Shown piece after piece: positions 52,501 through 62,418 of a stretch of DNA of 64,000 nt (position 1 is the first letter of the stretch; every line of letters starts with the position of its first letter). The notes beneath the pieces are model-generated. The model worked only from the letters and a program-made list of their open reading frames with translations. It ran no database searches and was not told the origin of the DNA. The position numbers were made by a program, and so were the translations under genes. Origin of the DNA: Sphingomonas sp. HF-S4 (lineage in GTDB: Bacteria > Pseudomonadota > Alphaproteobacteria > Sphingomonadales > Sphingomonadaceae); NCBI RefSeq assembly GCF_032911445.1, contig NZ_JAWJEJ010000002.1, positions 1 to 64,000 on the forward strand. Direction: 5' to 3'.

Positions 52501-53859
52501 GTGCTGCTCTCCCCCGCCCTTTCCGCAGAGATGCGCCGCATCCTCGCACTGGCCTGGCCGGTGGTGCTGACCAGCCTCAACTGGACGATCCTCTACGTCA
52601 CCGACGTCGCGGTGGTCGGCCTGGTAAGCACGGAGGAAGCGGCGGCGCTGGGGGCGAGCCGATCGCTGACCTTCCCGGGGATCGTCGTCGGGCTCGGCTG
52701 GCTGACCGGTATCCTCGTCTTCGTCTCGCGCGCAGACGGGGCGGGCGACCTGCGCGAGACTGGCCGCGTGTTTCACCAGGGGCTGCTGCTCGCGCTGATC
52801 CTGGGGCTGATCAGCGGGCTCGCGCTGTTCCTGTGGCCAGAGCCGATGCTGCTCGGGCTTGGCGTCGCCCCCGGCACCGCGCCCGCTGCGGCCGACGTCG
52901 TCCGGGTGATGGCGCTGGCATATCCGTTCCAGCTGGTCATCGTCGCGGCGAGCTTCTTCCTCGAAGGCGTGAGCCGGCCGCGGCGCGTGACCGTGGTCAA
53001 TTTGTCGATCCTGCCGCTCAACGCCGTCCTCGCCTGGGTGCTCGCCACGGGGCAGTTCGGGCTGCCGGTGATGGGCGCGGTCGGCGCGGCGGCGGCGACT
53101 GCCGCGGCGTCGGCGATCGGCGCGATCGGGATGGTCGGCGCGGCCTGGACGCTGCCACGCGCCGGCCAACGCGGCGTCCACGACCTGAGCGACCTCGGCA
53201 GCCGCGCGTCCTGGGCCGGCGCGCTCCAGCTCGCCAAGTTCGGGCTGGTGCCGGCGATCGCATCGGGGCTCGAGCTGGTCGGCTTCGCGATCCTGATCGC
53301 GCTCTCGACGCAGCTCGGCACGACAACCGCCCACGCCTTCCAGATCGTCTTCTCGATCCACAACGTCACGTTCGCGGTGGCGCTGGGGCTGGGATCGGCG
53401 GCCGGCGTGCGCGTCGGCAATGCGGTGGGCGAAGGCGTGCCCGAGGATGCGGGGCGACGCACGATGATCGCGGCGCTGCTCGCGGCGCTGGCCACCGGCG
53501 CGCTGTCGCTGCTGCTGATCGTGCTGGCGCTGCCGGTGGTGGCGATCTTCCCGGCGACCGGCGAGGTCCATGCGCTCGCCGCGTCGATGCTGGTGCTATG
53601 GGCGCCGTTCGTCCTGTTCGACGGGGTCCAGATCGTGTTCGTCTATGCGCTGCGCTCGCTCGGCGACCAGGTAGTGGCCGGGGTCAACGGCATCCTGGCC
53701 TTCTTCGTCATCACCGGCGGGCTGGGCGTGGTGCTGATGCACGGCGGCTACGGGCCGAACGGCCTCGTCCTTGCCTCGGGGCTGGGGATGGTCGCCGCCG
53801 CGCTGCTGCACGGCGCGCGGCTGGCCTGGGTCAGCGGCCGATTTCGGACGCGAAGCTGA
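52501..53859 (+). CDS. MATE family efflux transporter
   Basis: A 452-residue protein with about twelve membrane segments in two homologous halves, as in NorM-type MATE exporters. [39 protein letters not shown] at the start and [41 protein letters not shown] in the second half are family signatures. It probably exchanges a cation for drug-like compounds; the substrate is not predictable. The start is a GTG at 52501; an ATG ten codons later is an alternative. Its last 29 bases overlap the convergent next gene. Confidence 0.9.
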   Translation: MLLSPALSAEMRRILALAWPVVLTSLNWTILYVTDVAVVGLVSTEEAAALGASRSLTFPGIVVGLGWLTGILVFVSRADGAGDLRETGRVFHQGLLLALILGLISGLALFLWPEPMLLGLGVAPGTAPAAADVVRVMALAYPFQLVIVAASFFLEGVSRPRRVTVVNLSILPLNAVLAWVLATGQFGLPVMGAVGAAAATAAASAIGAIGMVGAAWTLPRAGQRGVHDLSDLGSRASWAGALQLAKFGLVPAIASGLELVGFAILIALSTQLGTTTAHAFQIVFSIHNVTFAVALGLGSAAGVRVGNAVGEGVPEDAGRRTMIAALLAALATGALSLLLIVLALPVVAIFPATGEVHALAASMLVLWAPFVLFDGVQIVFVYALRSLGDQVVAGVNGILAFFVITGGLGVVLMHGGYGPNGLVLASGLGMVAAALLHGARLAWVSGRFRTRS

Positions 53860-54685
53860 GTTCGACCACCTTGGCGCTGCGTGGCACGTCGAGCTTGGCG
53901 CCGGTGAAGTCGAGCGCGGTATTGGCGCCGAGCGAGCGGTTCTCTGGGGTGATCCGCCAGCTATAGACGAGCTGGTCGGCGCCGTCGCGCAGTTCGACGC
54001 GGATGTCGGGCACGCGCTGCGGGCCGCCGGTGGGGTTGACCACCTTGCCCGAGACGACGAACGCCTCGCTGCCATTGGGCATCGGGCGCAGCTCGACGCT
54101 TTTGTCGGTGAAGCGCAACGGGGTTTCGGCCTCGCCGCCGAGACCGAGGCCGAACTGCGCGGCGAACCCCGGCGCGCCAGAATAGAGGATCGCGCCGGCG
54201 CCGAGCAGCATCGACACGCCGGCGACCACCGCCGCGGCGGTCCAGCGCTTGGCCGGATTGCGGCGCGGGCGGGCCTGGCGCGAGGGCGGCGGCGCGAAGG
54301 GATCGTATTCGGGTGGGGCGTTGGCGATCGGATCCTCATAGACGCGCGGCGCCTCGGGTTCCGGGCGCGGCTCGGGTGCCGGCCGCGCGGCGGCGGGCGC
54401 CGGCGCTTCGGCGACCGTCGCGCGCGCCACTTTGACGGTGAAGCCCTGCGGCTGGAGCGACGCCTGGGGCCTTGGGCGTTCGGCAACCGCGACGGCCGCC
54501 TGGGCCGGCGCGGCAGCGGCGCGGCTCTCCGCGACCGCGGCAGGCCGCGTGGTGCGATCGGCCACGGCGGGTGCCTGATACCAGCTGTGCTTGCAGCTGG
54601 CACACCGCACCGTTCGGCCCTCGGCACCGATGGCGCTGTCGGGAACGAGGTACCGCGTCCGGCACTGGCTGCATTCGAGGATCAT
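53831..54685 (-). CDS. MJ0042 zinc-ribbon and DUF3426-type membrane protein
   Basis: A 284-residue protein. Residues 1-36 form a zinc ribbon ([37 protein letters not shown], two CxxC pairs), the MJ0042 type. A proline-rich linker precedes a membrane helix ([22 protein letters not shown]), and the C-terminal domain fits the DUF3426 pattern. The function is unknown; a role near cell-division or envelope genes is possible because it is divergent from ftsE. It overlaps the MATE gene at its 3' end. Confidence 0.82.
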   Translation of the reverse strand: MILECSQCRTRYLVPDSAIGAEGRTVRCASCKHSWYQAPAVADRTTRPAAVAESRAAAAPAQAAVAVAERPRPQASLQPQGFTVKVARATVAEAPAPAAARPAPEPRPEPEAPRVYEDPIANAPPEYDPFAPPPSRQARPRRNPAKRWTAAAVVAGVSMLLGAGAILYSGAPGFAAQFGLGLGGEAETPLRFTDKSVELRPMPNGSEAFVVSGKVVNPTGGPQRVPDIRVELRDGADQLVYSWRITPENRSLGANTALDFTGAKLDVPRSAKVVELSFASEIGR

Positions 54686-54855
54686 CTAAGCGTCTCACCC
54701 GCCCGGCTGCCCACTGGCCAGGTAGGGTGATTCTAGCTGTAACGAATCGGCCCTACAAGAGTCTCGCGCAGCCATGCCGCCATCGCTTGAGCCGCGCCGC
54801 GCGCTGTGCAATGCCGTGCGCCGTCCCCAAGGCAAGGAGCGGCCGGCGCCGGCGA

Positions 54856-55557
54856 ATGGCCAATATCGTCCAGTTCGAGAATGTCGGCTTGCGCTATGGG
54901 ACGGGAACCGAGACGCTCTCGGACGTCAGCTTCACGCTCAAGAGCGGTTCCTTCTATTTCCTGACCGGCCCGTCCGGCGCGGGCAAGACCTCGCTGCTCA
55001 AGCTGCTCTACCTTGCCCAGCGGCCGACGCGCGGGGTGATCCGGCTGTTCGGCGAGGATGCCGGCGCACTTCCCCGCCAGCGGCTGCCCGGGTTCCGGCG
55101 GCGCATCGGCGTGGTGTTCCAGGACTTCCGCCTCGTTCCGCATCTCTCGGCCTATGACAATATCGCGCTGCCGCTGCGCGTCGCGGGGGTGCAGGAGAAC
55201 GATGTCGAGGCGCCGGTGCGCGAGATGCTCGCCTGGGTCGGGCTCAGCGATCGCGGGCGCGCGACGCCGCCGACGCTGTCGGGTGGCGAGCAGCAGCGCA
55301 TCGCGATCGCGCGCGCAGTGATCGGCCGCCCCGAGCTGCTCGTCGCCGACGAACCGACCGGCAACGTCGATCCCGAAATGGCCGAGCGGCTGCTCTATCT
55401 GTTCGAATCGCTCAATCGTCTGGGCACCACTGTAGTGATGGCGACGCACGACCTGCACTTGCTCCAGCGCATCCCGACCGCGCAGATGATGCGGATCGAG
55501 CATGGCCGGCTGAGCGACCCCACCGGCGCGCTGCGCAACCCGCCGGGGCAGCCATGA
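54856..55557 (+). CDS. ftsE: Cell division ABC transporter ATP-binding protein FtsE
   Basis: A 233-residue ABC ATPase. Walker A GPSGAGKT is at residues 38-45, the signature is LSGGEQQRIAIARAV, and Walker B is LLVADEPTGNVD. FtsE works with FtsX at the septum, where it controls cell-wall hydrolases. The ATG at 54856 follows a weak purine site; the upstream open frame is not real. FtsX overlaps it by four bases. Confidence 0.96.
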   Translation: MANIVQFENVGLRYGTGTETLSDVSFTLKSGSFYFLTGPSGAGKTSLLKLLYLAQRPTRGVIRLFGEDAGALPRQRLPGFRRRIGVVFQDFRLVPHLSAYDNIALPLRVAGVQENDVEAPVREMLAWVGLSDRGRATPPTLSGGEQQRIAIARAVIGRPELLVADEPTGNVDPEMAERLLYLFESLNRLGTTVVMATHDLHLLQRIPTAQMMRIEHGRLSDPTGALRNPPGQP

Positions 55558-56438
55558 TTCCCGGGCTCAACCCCAACGGACCCGACAAGAGGCTACTCGA
55601 CGAGGGCCGGCGCACGCGCGCGATGAGCTGGATCATGGCGATCATGCTGTTCCTCACCGTGCTCGCCGGCGCGCTGGGGCTCGGCATGTTCGCGGCGACC
55701 AGCCAGCTCGACCGCCAGCTTTCGGGGCGCTTGACCGTCCAGATCGTCGAACCGGTGGCGAGCCTGCGCGACGCCCAGGCGGCCGCAATGGTGCGCGAAC
55801 TCGCCCGGCTGCCGGGGGTCGCGACGGTCCGCGAAGTCGATCGTGCGCATCTGGCCGAGCTGATGCGCCCCTGGCTCGGCGATGCCGGGCTCGATCCCGA
55901 TCTGCCGATGCCCGCGATGATCGACGTCGAGGCGCGCGGCGGCGACTTTGCGGCAATCGAGCGGGCCGCGCGACGCATCGCGCCGAGCGCGCGCGTCGAT
56001 CGCCATGCGCAATGGCTGTCGCCGGTGCGCAGCTTCCTTTCGACGATGAGCTGGCTTGCGGTCGGCCTGATGCTGCTGATTGCGGGCGCGACCGCGGCGG
56101 TGGTGCTGCTTTCGGCGCGCGCGGGGCTGGACACGCACCGCGACACGATCGAAGTGCTGCATATGCTGGGTTCGACCGACATCCAGATCGCCCGCCTGTT
56201 CCAGCGGCGGATCGCCTTCGACACCTTGACCGGCGGGCTTGCCGGGACGGTGGCGGGGCTCGCCTTGGTGTGGCTGCTCGAGGCGCGGCTTAGCGCGGTC
56301 GGCTCCGAAATGCTCGGCGGCGTCGCGCTCCAGCAGCGCGACTGGTTCCTGCTCGTCCTGCTGCCGCTGGGCTTCGCGCTGCTTGCCACGGTGGCGGCGC
56401 GGATCGCCGTGCTGCGCGCGCTGGGGACGCGGCTATGA
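55554..56438 (+). CDS. ftsX: Cell division protein FtsX
   Basis: A 294-residue membrane partner of FtsE with four predicted helices, the first near residue 22 (MSWIMAIMLFLTVLAGALGLGMFA). The periplasmic loop and a C-terminal FtsX-like permease segment are present (LSTMSWLAVGLMLLIAGATAAVVLLSARAGLDTHRDTIEVLHMLGSTDIQIARLFQRR). It overlaps ftsE and the next gene by four bases each, so translation is coupled. Confidence 0.95.
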   Translation: MIPGLNPNGPDKRLLDEGRRTRAMSWIMAIMLFLTVLAGALGLGMFAATSQLDRQLSGRLTVQIVEPVASLRDAQAAAMVRELARLPGVATVREVDRAHLAELMRPWLGDAGLDPDLPMPAMIDVEARGGDFAAIERAARRIAPSARVDRHAQWLSPVRSFLSTMSWLAVGLMLLIAGATAAVVLLSARAGLDTHRDTIEVLHMLGSTDIQIARLFQRRIAFDTLTGGLAGTVAGLALVWLLEARLSAVGSEMLGGVALQQRDWFLLVLLPLGFALLATVAARIAVLRALGTRL

Positions 56439-56977
56439 TCTGGCGCACCGCCTTGCTGCTGGTGCTCGCCTGGGCGCTCGGCTTCGTCTTCTTCCTGTTC
56501 TCGCTCGGCAAGCCGCTCGACGCGCGGAAGACCGACGCGATCGTGGTGCTGACCGGCGGCGGCGGGCGGATCGACCGCGGGCTGGCGGTGCTGCGCGCGG
56601 GCGACGCCAAAAGGATGCTGGTCAGCGGCGTCGATCCCGACGTTCGCCCGGTCGAGCTGGCGGTGCAGTTCAAGATCGACCGCAAGCTGATGGCGTGCTG
56701 CATCGACCTGGGCTGGCAGGCAGTCGACACGCGATCGAATGCCGACGAGACCGCACAATGGGTGCAGCGCCACGGCTTCAAGTCGGTGCGGCTGGTGACC
56801 ACCGACTGGCACATGCCGCGCGCGCGGATGGAGTTGGCGAGCGCGATCGGCGGCGATGTCGACGTGATCGGCGACGGGGTGCGCAGCGGACCGAACAGCC
56901 CGGGCTGGCGCATCCTACTGCGCGAATATCACAAGTTCCTGGTCCGGCGGATCGCCTTGTGGACGGGAGCGGGCTGA
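56435..56977 (+). CDS. YdcF/ElyC family (DUF218) protein
   Basis: A 180-residue protein with an N-terminal membrane anchor and a DUF218 domain: DAIVVLTGGGGRIDRGLAVLRAGDAKRMLVSGVDP, DTRSNADETAQWVQ, and LVTTDWHMPRARMELA. ElyC/SanA relatives affect envelope integrity and undecaprenyl carrier use. It follows ftsX with an ATGA overlap and its stop overlaps plsC, giving an envelope operon. Confidence 0.9.
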   Translation: MIWRTALLLVLAWALGFVFFLFSLGKPLDARKTDAIVVLTGGGGRIDRGLAVLRAGDAKRMLVSGVDPDVRPVELAVQFKIDRKLMACCIDLGWQAVDTRSNADETAQWVQRHGFKSVRLVTTDWHMPRARMELASAIGGDVDVIGDGVRSGPNSPGWRILLREYHKFLVRRIALWTGAG

Positions 56978-57672
56978 TGGACCGCCTACGCAGTGCGTTG
57001 TTCAAGCTCGCTTTCTTTGGCGGCTCGGTGGTGATCGTGCTGCTCGCCCCGCTGACCGCGCTGTTCGGCCAGCGGGCGTTTCGGCGCTGGGTGATCTTCT
57101 GGACGCAATATCATAGCTGGTGCTCGCGCCACATCGCCGGGATCCGATTGCGGATCGAAGGCACGCCGCGCACGGAGCCGGCGCTCTATGTCTCCAAGCA
57201 CCAGTCGTTCTTCGAGACCTTCGAACTGGTACGGCTGCTCGATGCACCGGCGGTGGTGATGCGCCAGGAATATGCGCGCATCCCGGTATGGGGCTGGGCG
57301 GCGCGGCGCTATGGCATCATCATCATCGATCGCAGCGGATCGGCATCGACGCTGCGCCAGATGATGCGCGAGGCCAAGGCCGCGGGCGCCGAAGGGCGAT
57401 CGGTGATCCTGTTCCCCGAAGGCACACGCTCGGCAATGGGCGAGGCGCCGCCGGTGCTGGCGGGGCTCACCGGGCTGTACCGCGCAGTGGGGCTGCCGGT
57501 GGTACCGGTGGCGCTCGACAGCGCCCGCGTCTGGCCCAAGCACGGGCCGATGCGGCCGGGCGTGGTGACCTTACGCTTCGGCGAAACGATTCCGGCAGGA
57601 TTGAAGCGCGAGGAGATCGAGTCGCAGGTGCACCGCGAGATCAATGCGCTGAATCCAGCGCGTGGCGCGTAG
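56977..57672 (+). CDS. plsC: 1-acyl-sn-glycerol-3-phosphate acyltransferase
   Basis: A 231-residue acyltransferase that makes phosphatidic acid. The active-site block reads KHQSFFE with His75 and Glu80; the usual motif is HX4D, but HX4E occurs in PlsC of this group. The substrate motif FPEGTR is at 146-151. The N-terminal membrane segment is LAFFGGSVVIVLLAPLTALF. The start overlaps the previous stop (TGATG), so it belongs to the ftsEX-ydcF operon. Confidence 0.92.
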   Translation: MDRLRSALFKLAFFGGSVVIVLLAPLTALFGQRAFRRWVIFWTQYHSWCSRHIAGIRLRIEGTPRTEPALYVSKHQSFFETFELVRLLDAPAVVMRQEYARIPVWGWAARRYGIIIIDRSGSASTLRQMMREAKAAGAEGRSVILFPEGTRSAMGEAPPVLAGLTGLYRAVGLPVVPVALDSARVWPKHGPMRPGVVTLRFGETIPAGLKREEIESQVHREINALNPARGA

Positions 57673-57841
57673 GAAATCGGCGGCTTAACTTCGCACTTTG
57701 CGCATTTATTCTTTCCGAAAATTGCGAGGGGTTGAAACGGTCTTGCGTTTGGCCCGATGATCTTACTGACGGTTCAAAGAGCGACTGGCCTTGCTGAGGC
57801 GCCAAGGCGCCAGTGCAGCAGGCGAAATCCTACATTGCAAC

Positions 57842-58750
57842 CTAGTCGTGCGAGCGGCCGAAATCGGGGCGGGCATCGTCCTGGCCCTGGTCGATGATCG
57901 AGCGGCGGACGGCGCGGGTGCGGCTGAACAGATCGAACAATTCGTCGCCCTTGCCCCAGCGGATCGCGCGCTGGAGCGCCGACAGGTCCTCCGAAAAGCG
58001 CTGGAGCATGTCGAGCACCGCCTCGCGATTGGCGAGGAACACGTCGCGCCACATCGTCGGGTCCGAGGCGGCGATGCGGGTAAAGTCGCGGAAGCCGCCG
58101 GCCGAATATTTGATCACTTCGGAGCTGGTGACTTCCTCCATGTCCGACGCGGTGCCGACGATCGTATAGGCGATCAAGTGCGGCAGGTGGCTGGTCACCG
58201 CGAGCACACGATCGTGGTGCGCAGGCTCCATCGTCTCGACCTCGGCACCGAGACGCCGCCAGAATTCGAGCACGCGCTCGATCGCGATCCCGGGCGTCCC
58301 TTCGGGCGGGGTGACGATGCACCAGCGATGCTGGAACAGCGAGGCGAACCCGGCCTCGGGCCCGCTATTCTCGGTGCCCGCCACCGGATGCGCGGGGACG
58401 AAGACGGCGTCGGGCAGCGCGGCGCGGACCGCCTCGATCACGCTTTCCTTGCACGAGCCGACATCGCTGACGATCGCGTCGGCGGGGAGATCGGCGGCAA
58501 ACTCGGCTGCGGCGGTCCCCATCGCGCCGACGGGGACGCAGAGCACGACCAGATCGGCATCGATCACCGCGGTGCCGGCAGTGTCCGCCACGTCGTCGCA
58601 CAAGTCGATCCGCAGCGCGGTCTCGCGCACCGCGGGGTCGGCGTCATAGCCGGTGACGCGGACGCTCGGCATGTGCTGGCGCACGGCGCGCGCGATCGAC
58701 GAGCCGATCAGGCCCAGGCCGATGACGGTGACGCGCGCGAAGGGGAGCAT
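57842..58750 (-). CDS. tyrC: Prephenate/arogenate dehydrogenase family protein
   Basis: A 302-residue NAD-dependent enzyme of the TyrA family, which makes the last oxidative step to tyrosine (prephenate or arogenate as substrate). The Rossmann loop is VIGLGLIGSSIARAVR (GLGLIG at 11-16). VGSCKESVIEAVRAALPDAVFVPAHPVAGTENSGPEAG contains the conserved HPxAGTE catalytic block. It overlaps hisC by one base and is translated after it, a pairing widely seen in alphaproteobacteria. Confidence 0.93.
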   Translation of the reverse strand: MLPFARVTVIGLGLIGSSIARAVRQHMPSVRVTGYDADPAVRETALRIDLCDDVADTAGTAVIDADLVVLCVPVGAMGTAAAEFAADLPADAIVSDVGSCKESVIEAVRAALPDAVFVPAHPVAGTENSGPEAGFASLFQHRWCIVTPPEGTPGIAIERVLEFWRRLGAEVETMEPAHHDRVLAVTSHLPHLIAYTIVGTASDMEEVTSSEVIKYSAGGFRDFTRIAASDPTMWRDVFLANREAVLDMLQRFSEDLSALQRAIRWGKGDELFDLFSRTRAVRRSIIDQGQDDARPDFGRSHD

Positions 58751-59844
58751 CAGGCGCCGACGATCTCGCGGATCGCCGCGGCGAGGCCCTGGATGTCCTC
58801 CTCGGTGCCGATCGTGATGCGAAGGCCATGCGGCAGCCCCTGCCCCGGCAGCCAGCGGACGATATAGCCGCGCTCCATCAGGGCTTTATACGCGTGTTCG
58901 GCATTCACTTCGCCCTCGAACAGCACGAGCTGGAAGTTCGCCTTGGAAGGAACCGCGCGCAGCCCCTTGTTGCCCATCGAGTCGATCTGGTCGGCGAACC
59001 AGGTGCGCCACTGCCGGTTGTGGCTGTAGCTGCGCTCGACAAAGGCATGGTCGCCGAGCGCGGCGATCGCGGCCTTTTGCGCGGCGGTGCTGAAGTTGAA
59101 CGGCGCGCGGATGCGGTGCATCGCATCGATCATCGCGGGCGCGCCATAGCCCCAGCCGACCCGCTCCGAGGCCAGGCCGAAGATCTTCGAGAAGGTCCGC
59201 GTGACGAGCACGTTGTCGGTGGTACGCGCCAGATCGAGCGCGCCATCATCATCCTCGGGATCGAGATATTCGGTATAGGCCTGGTCGATCACCAGCAGCA
59301 CGGACGGCGGCAGCGCGGCATGGAGCCGGGCGATTTCGGCGCGCGACGTATACGTGCCGGTCGGGTTGTTCGGATTGGCGACGAAGATCACCTTGGTGCG
59401 ATCGGTGACGCACGCCAGGATCGCGTCGACATCAGTGGCATAGTCCTTGTCGGGGGCGATCACCGGCGTCGCGCCGACGCGGCGCGCGGCGATGTCGTAC
59501 ACGGCGAAGCCGTAGCGGACGTAGATCACCTCGTCGCCGACCCCGGCATAGGCACCCGCCGCCAGGTGCAGAACCTCGTCCGATCCGGTGCCGTAGATGA
59601 TCCGTTCGGACTCGAGATCGTAATGCGCGCCGATCGCCTCGCGCAGCTCGGCGGCGCTGGCATCGGGATAGCGCTCGAGCTGCGACGCGGCGGCGGCAAA
59701 GGCCGCGCGCGCGGCCTGGGGCGTGCCGAACGGGTTTTCGTTCGACGAGAGCTTTACGGCCTTGGTGCCGGAATCGGTAGTCGAGCGCCCCGGCACATAG
59801 GGGGCGATCTCCATGACCCAGCGGTTGGGAACGGGTGCTGTCAT
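58750..59844 (-). CDS. hisC: Histidinol-phosphate aminotransferase
   Basis: A 364-residue PLP enzyme of fold type I. The start [21 protein letters not shown] and the [10 protein letters not shown] string are HisC hallmarks. The PLP lysine is in [19 protein letters not shown] (near residue 218). Besides histidine synthesis, this type can transaminate aromatic acids, which agrees with the tyrC partner. The gene diverges from an amine oxidase gene 63 bases away. Confidence 0.95.
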   Translation of the reverse strand: MTAPVPNRWVMEIAPYVPGRSTTDSGTKAVKLSSNENPFGTPQAARAAFAAAASQLERYPDASAAELREAIGAHYDLESERIIYGTGSDEVLHLAAGAYAGVGDEVIYVRYGFAVYDIAARRVGATPVIAPDKDYATDVDAILACVTDRTKVIFVANPNNPTGTYTSRAEIARLHAALPPSVLLVIDQAYTEYLDPEDDDGALDLARTTDNVLVTRTFSKIFGLASERVGWGYGAPAMIDAMHRIRAPFNFSTAAQKAAIAALGDHAFVERSYSHNRQWRTWFADQIDSMGNKGLRAVPSKANFQLVLFEGEVNAEHAYKALMERGYIVRWLPGQGLPHGLRITIGTEEDIQGLAAAIREIVGA

Positions 59845-59907
59845 GGTCGCGCGGCTTGGCGGAATGGCCCGGCAATGGCAAGCTCGGCTTGGGCAGAGGA
59901 GGGGGCG

Positions 59908-61467
59908 ATGCGGGGAAGCAGCTTTGTATGGCAGGCGCTGGCGACGGCGCGGGCGCGGAATGTGGCCGAGGCGGGGGACGCGCCGCCAGTGCCGCGGGCG
60001 CCGGGCGTGACGCGGCGCACGCTGATCCAGGGCATCGCGGCGGCGGGTCTGGCCGCGGCGCTGCCCCGCCCTGCCCGCGCCTTTGCCGGCGGGCGCGTGG
60101 CGATCATCGGTGGCGGAATCGCCGGGCTGAGCGCGCTGCATCACCTGCGCGAGGCGGGCGTGGACGCGCAGGTCTATGAGGGCCGCGCGCGCACCGGCGG
60201 GCGGATGTTCACGCATCGCCCGGCGAGCGGACCGTGGTTCGAAGTCGGCGGCCAGCTGGTCAACACCGACCACGACGACATGCAGAAGCTGTGCGAACGC
60301 TTCGGAATCAAGCTGGTCGATCGCAAGGCCGAGCCGCACCGGACACTGATCCTCGGCGACGGGCGGCTACTCGGCGAGGCCGAGCTTGCCGAGGCGCTGC
60401 GGCCGATCGCGGCGCAGATCGACAAGGACTCGGCGCGGCTCGACAAGGATTTCGCACGCGTCGCGGCCGAGCTCGATCGGATGTCGATCGCGGGCTATCT
60501 CGACAAGCATCGCGCGCTGATCGGCAAGCCCTGGGTGCGCGAACTGCTCGAAGCGACCAGCCGCACCGAATATGGCGTCGAGCCCAGCCATGCCTCGGCA
60601 GTCGAGCTGGTGTTCGCCCTGCCGACGGTCGACGGCACGCGCGTCGAGGTGCTCGGCGGTTCGGACGAGCGCTATGTGATGCAGGGGGGCAGCTCGAGCC
60701 TGATCGAGGCGATGTCGGCGCATTATGCCGATCGGATCACGATGGGAAAGCGGCTGCTGCGCGTGGAATCGGCGCGCGGCGGGGTGCGGCTCGGCTTTCT
60801 CGACGGATCGAGTGCCGAGGCCGAGACGGTGATCGTCGCGGTGCCGGCGCCGCTGCTCCGCCAGATCGACTGGCGCGTGCCGTTGCCGCCGGTGTGGCGC
60901 GACTTCATCGCCGAGATGGAATTGGGGTATAACGAGAAGGTCCAGGCCGCGACCGGCGCGACGCCGTGGCGCGCGCCGATGGGCGTGGGCGGCGAGCTGT
61001 GGCAGACCAGTGCCCAGGCCGGCTGGGCGCTCGGCTGGGACGGCAGCGTCCACCGCGCCGACGGCGTCGCGCCGGTGTGGACCTGGTTCCTCGGCGGCGA
61101 CGAGGCGCGCACCGAGGAAGCGCCCTCGGCGCTCTCGGCGGGGTTCGCAGCCAGCGCGGAGACCGCGATCCCCGGGCTCGGCGCGGCGGCAACCGGCCCG
61201 TTCGCGCGGACCAACTGGCATGCCCAGGCGATGACGCTGGGCGCGTACGTCAATTTCCGGCCCGGCCAGATCACCCGGTTTGCGCGGCTGCTCTGCGTCG
61301 AGTCGGACGATCCGGCCGAGCGGCATGTGCCGGCGGCGGGGCGGATCCACTTCGCCGGCGAGCATCTGTCGGAAGCCTATCCGGGATATATGAACGGCGG
61401 CGCGCAGACCGGGCGCGTGGCGGCGGAGGCAATCAGCGGGCGACGGGCCGTGCGAAAGGCCGCCTGA
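59908..61467 (+). CDS. Tat-exported flavin amine oxidase family protein
   Basis: A 519-residue FAD protein. A Tat signal lies at residues 36-60 ([24 protein letters not shown]), unusual in starting 35 residues in. The dinucleotide loop is [20 protein letters not shown], followed by [11 protein letters not shown]. The C-terminal end has the second FAD motif, [23 protein letters not shown]. This fits monoamine oxidase-like enzymes; the substrate is not clear. The start at 59908 is chosen because it has GGAGGGGG upstream; the longer upstream frame is antisense to hisC. Confidence 0.9.
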   Translation: MRGSSFVWQALATARARNVAEAGDAPPVPRAPGVTRRTLIQGIAAAGLAAALPRPARAFAGGRVAIIGGGIAGLSALHHLREAGVDAQVYEGRARTGGRMFTHRPASGPWFEVGGQLVNTDHDDMQKLCERFGIKLVDRKAEPHRTLILGDGRLLGEAELAEALRPIAAQIDKDSARLDKDFARVAAELDRMSIAGYLDKHRALIGKPWVRELLEATSRTEYGVEPSHASAVELVFALPTVDGTRVEVLGGSDERYVMQGGSSSLIEAMSAHYADRITMGKRLLRVESARGGVRLGFLDGSSAEAETVIVAVPAPLLRQIDWRVPLPPVWRDFIAEMELGYNEKVQAATGATPWRAPMGVGGELWQTSAQAGWALGWDGSVHRADGVAPVWTWFLGGDEARTEEAPSALSAGFAASAETAIPGLGAAATGPFARTNWHAQAMTLGAYVNFRPGQITRFARLLCVESDDPAERHVPAAGRIHFAGEHLSEAYPGYMNGGAQTGRVAAEAISGRRAVRKAA

Positions 61468-61489
61468 GCGGCGACCATGTGGAGATAGG

Positions 61490-62377
61490 ATGTACAGCGT
61501 GCTGCTTCCTGCCCTGGCACTCCTGTCGGTGGGCAATGCGTCCGATACGCCTTCGAAGGGTGATGCGGCCCCGATCGACGGGCGCTTCGACATTGGCGGG
61601 CGATCGATCCGGTTGGTCTGCACCGGCGCAGGCAGCCCGACGGTCGTCGTGGATGCCGGCATGGGCACCGCGCCAGTCGAGGATCCGGCTTGGCAGGGCA
61701 TCGCCGCGAAGATCGCGCGGGTAACGCGCGTCTGCCTCCACGACCGGGCAGGGCTCGGCAGCAGCGATCCGGCGCCCGGCACGCCGCGGACGAGCGCGGA
61801 TGCCGCCGCCGACCTGCATGCCGTGCTGAAGAAAGCGGGCGTCCCAGGCCCCTATCTGCTCGCCGGCCATTCGATCGGCGGGTTGCATGCGCAGGTGTTC
61901 GCCGCCCGCTATCCGACCGACATCGCCGGGCTGGTGCTGATCTCGTCGACGCATGCCGACCAGATGACGACATGGCTGTCGCTGCTGCCGCCCGCCGCGC
62001 CGGACGAGGAGAAGGCGATTACCGAAGGCCGCGCCTTCCTGACGACGATGCTCTCCGATCCCACGAAGAACGAGGAGAAGCTCGACTTCCCGGCGAGTGC
62101 GGCCCAGGCGCGGGGGCTGAAAACACTCGGCAGCAAGCCTGTGATCGTCGCAACGCACAGCCCGCGCTTTCGCATGGTCCCCGGCCTCTCCGAACCGATG
62201 GCAATCAAGCTCGAGACCGCGACCCAGAAGATGCAGAAGCAGTTCCTGTCGCTGTCCTCTAACGCGCGGCAGAATATCGCGCCGACCGCTGGGCACGGCC
62301 TGCCCCACGAGGCGCCCGGTTTCGTGGTCGACAACATCCTGGAAGCCGTCGCGCTCGCCCGGAGCGCGAGGCCCTAG
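61490..62377 (+). CDS. Secreted alpha/beta hydrolase
   Basis: A 295-residue alpha/beta hydrolase with a probable signal peptide ([20 protein letters not shown]). The nucleophile elbow is GHSIGG with Ser128, preceded by the oxyanion stretch [10 protein letters not shown] and [14 protein letters not shown]. The histidine of the triad may be in [13 protein letters not shown]. The substrate is unknown. It lies 22 bases after the amine oxidase gene on the same strand. Confidence 0.85.
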   Translation: MYSVLLPALALLSVGNASDTPSKGDAAPIDGRFDIGGRSIRLVCTGAGSPTVVVDAGMGTAPVEDPAWQGIAAKIARVTRVCLHDRAGLGSSDPAPGTPRTSADAAADLHAVLKKAGVPGPYLLAGHSIGGLHAQVFAARYPTDIAGLVLISSTHADQMTTWLSLLPPAAPDEEKAITEGRAFLTTMLSDPTKNEEKLDFPASAAQARGLKTLGSKPVIVATHSPRFRMVPGLSEPMAIKLETATQKMQKQFLSLSSNARQNIAPTAGHGLPHEAPGFVVDNILEAVALARSARP

Positions 62378-62418
62378 GCGGATTGCCTCTAGGGCGATCA
62401 CCCCCTAACCGGTCCCCC

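Noticed and set aside
62378..62418. SAM riboswitch before metX
   Set aside because: The space is only 41 bases and shows no riboswitch-like pairing.
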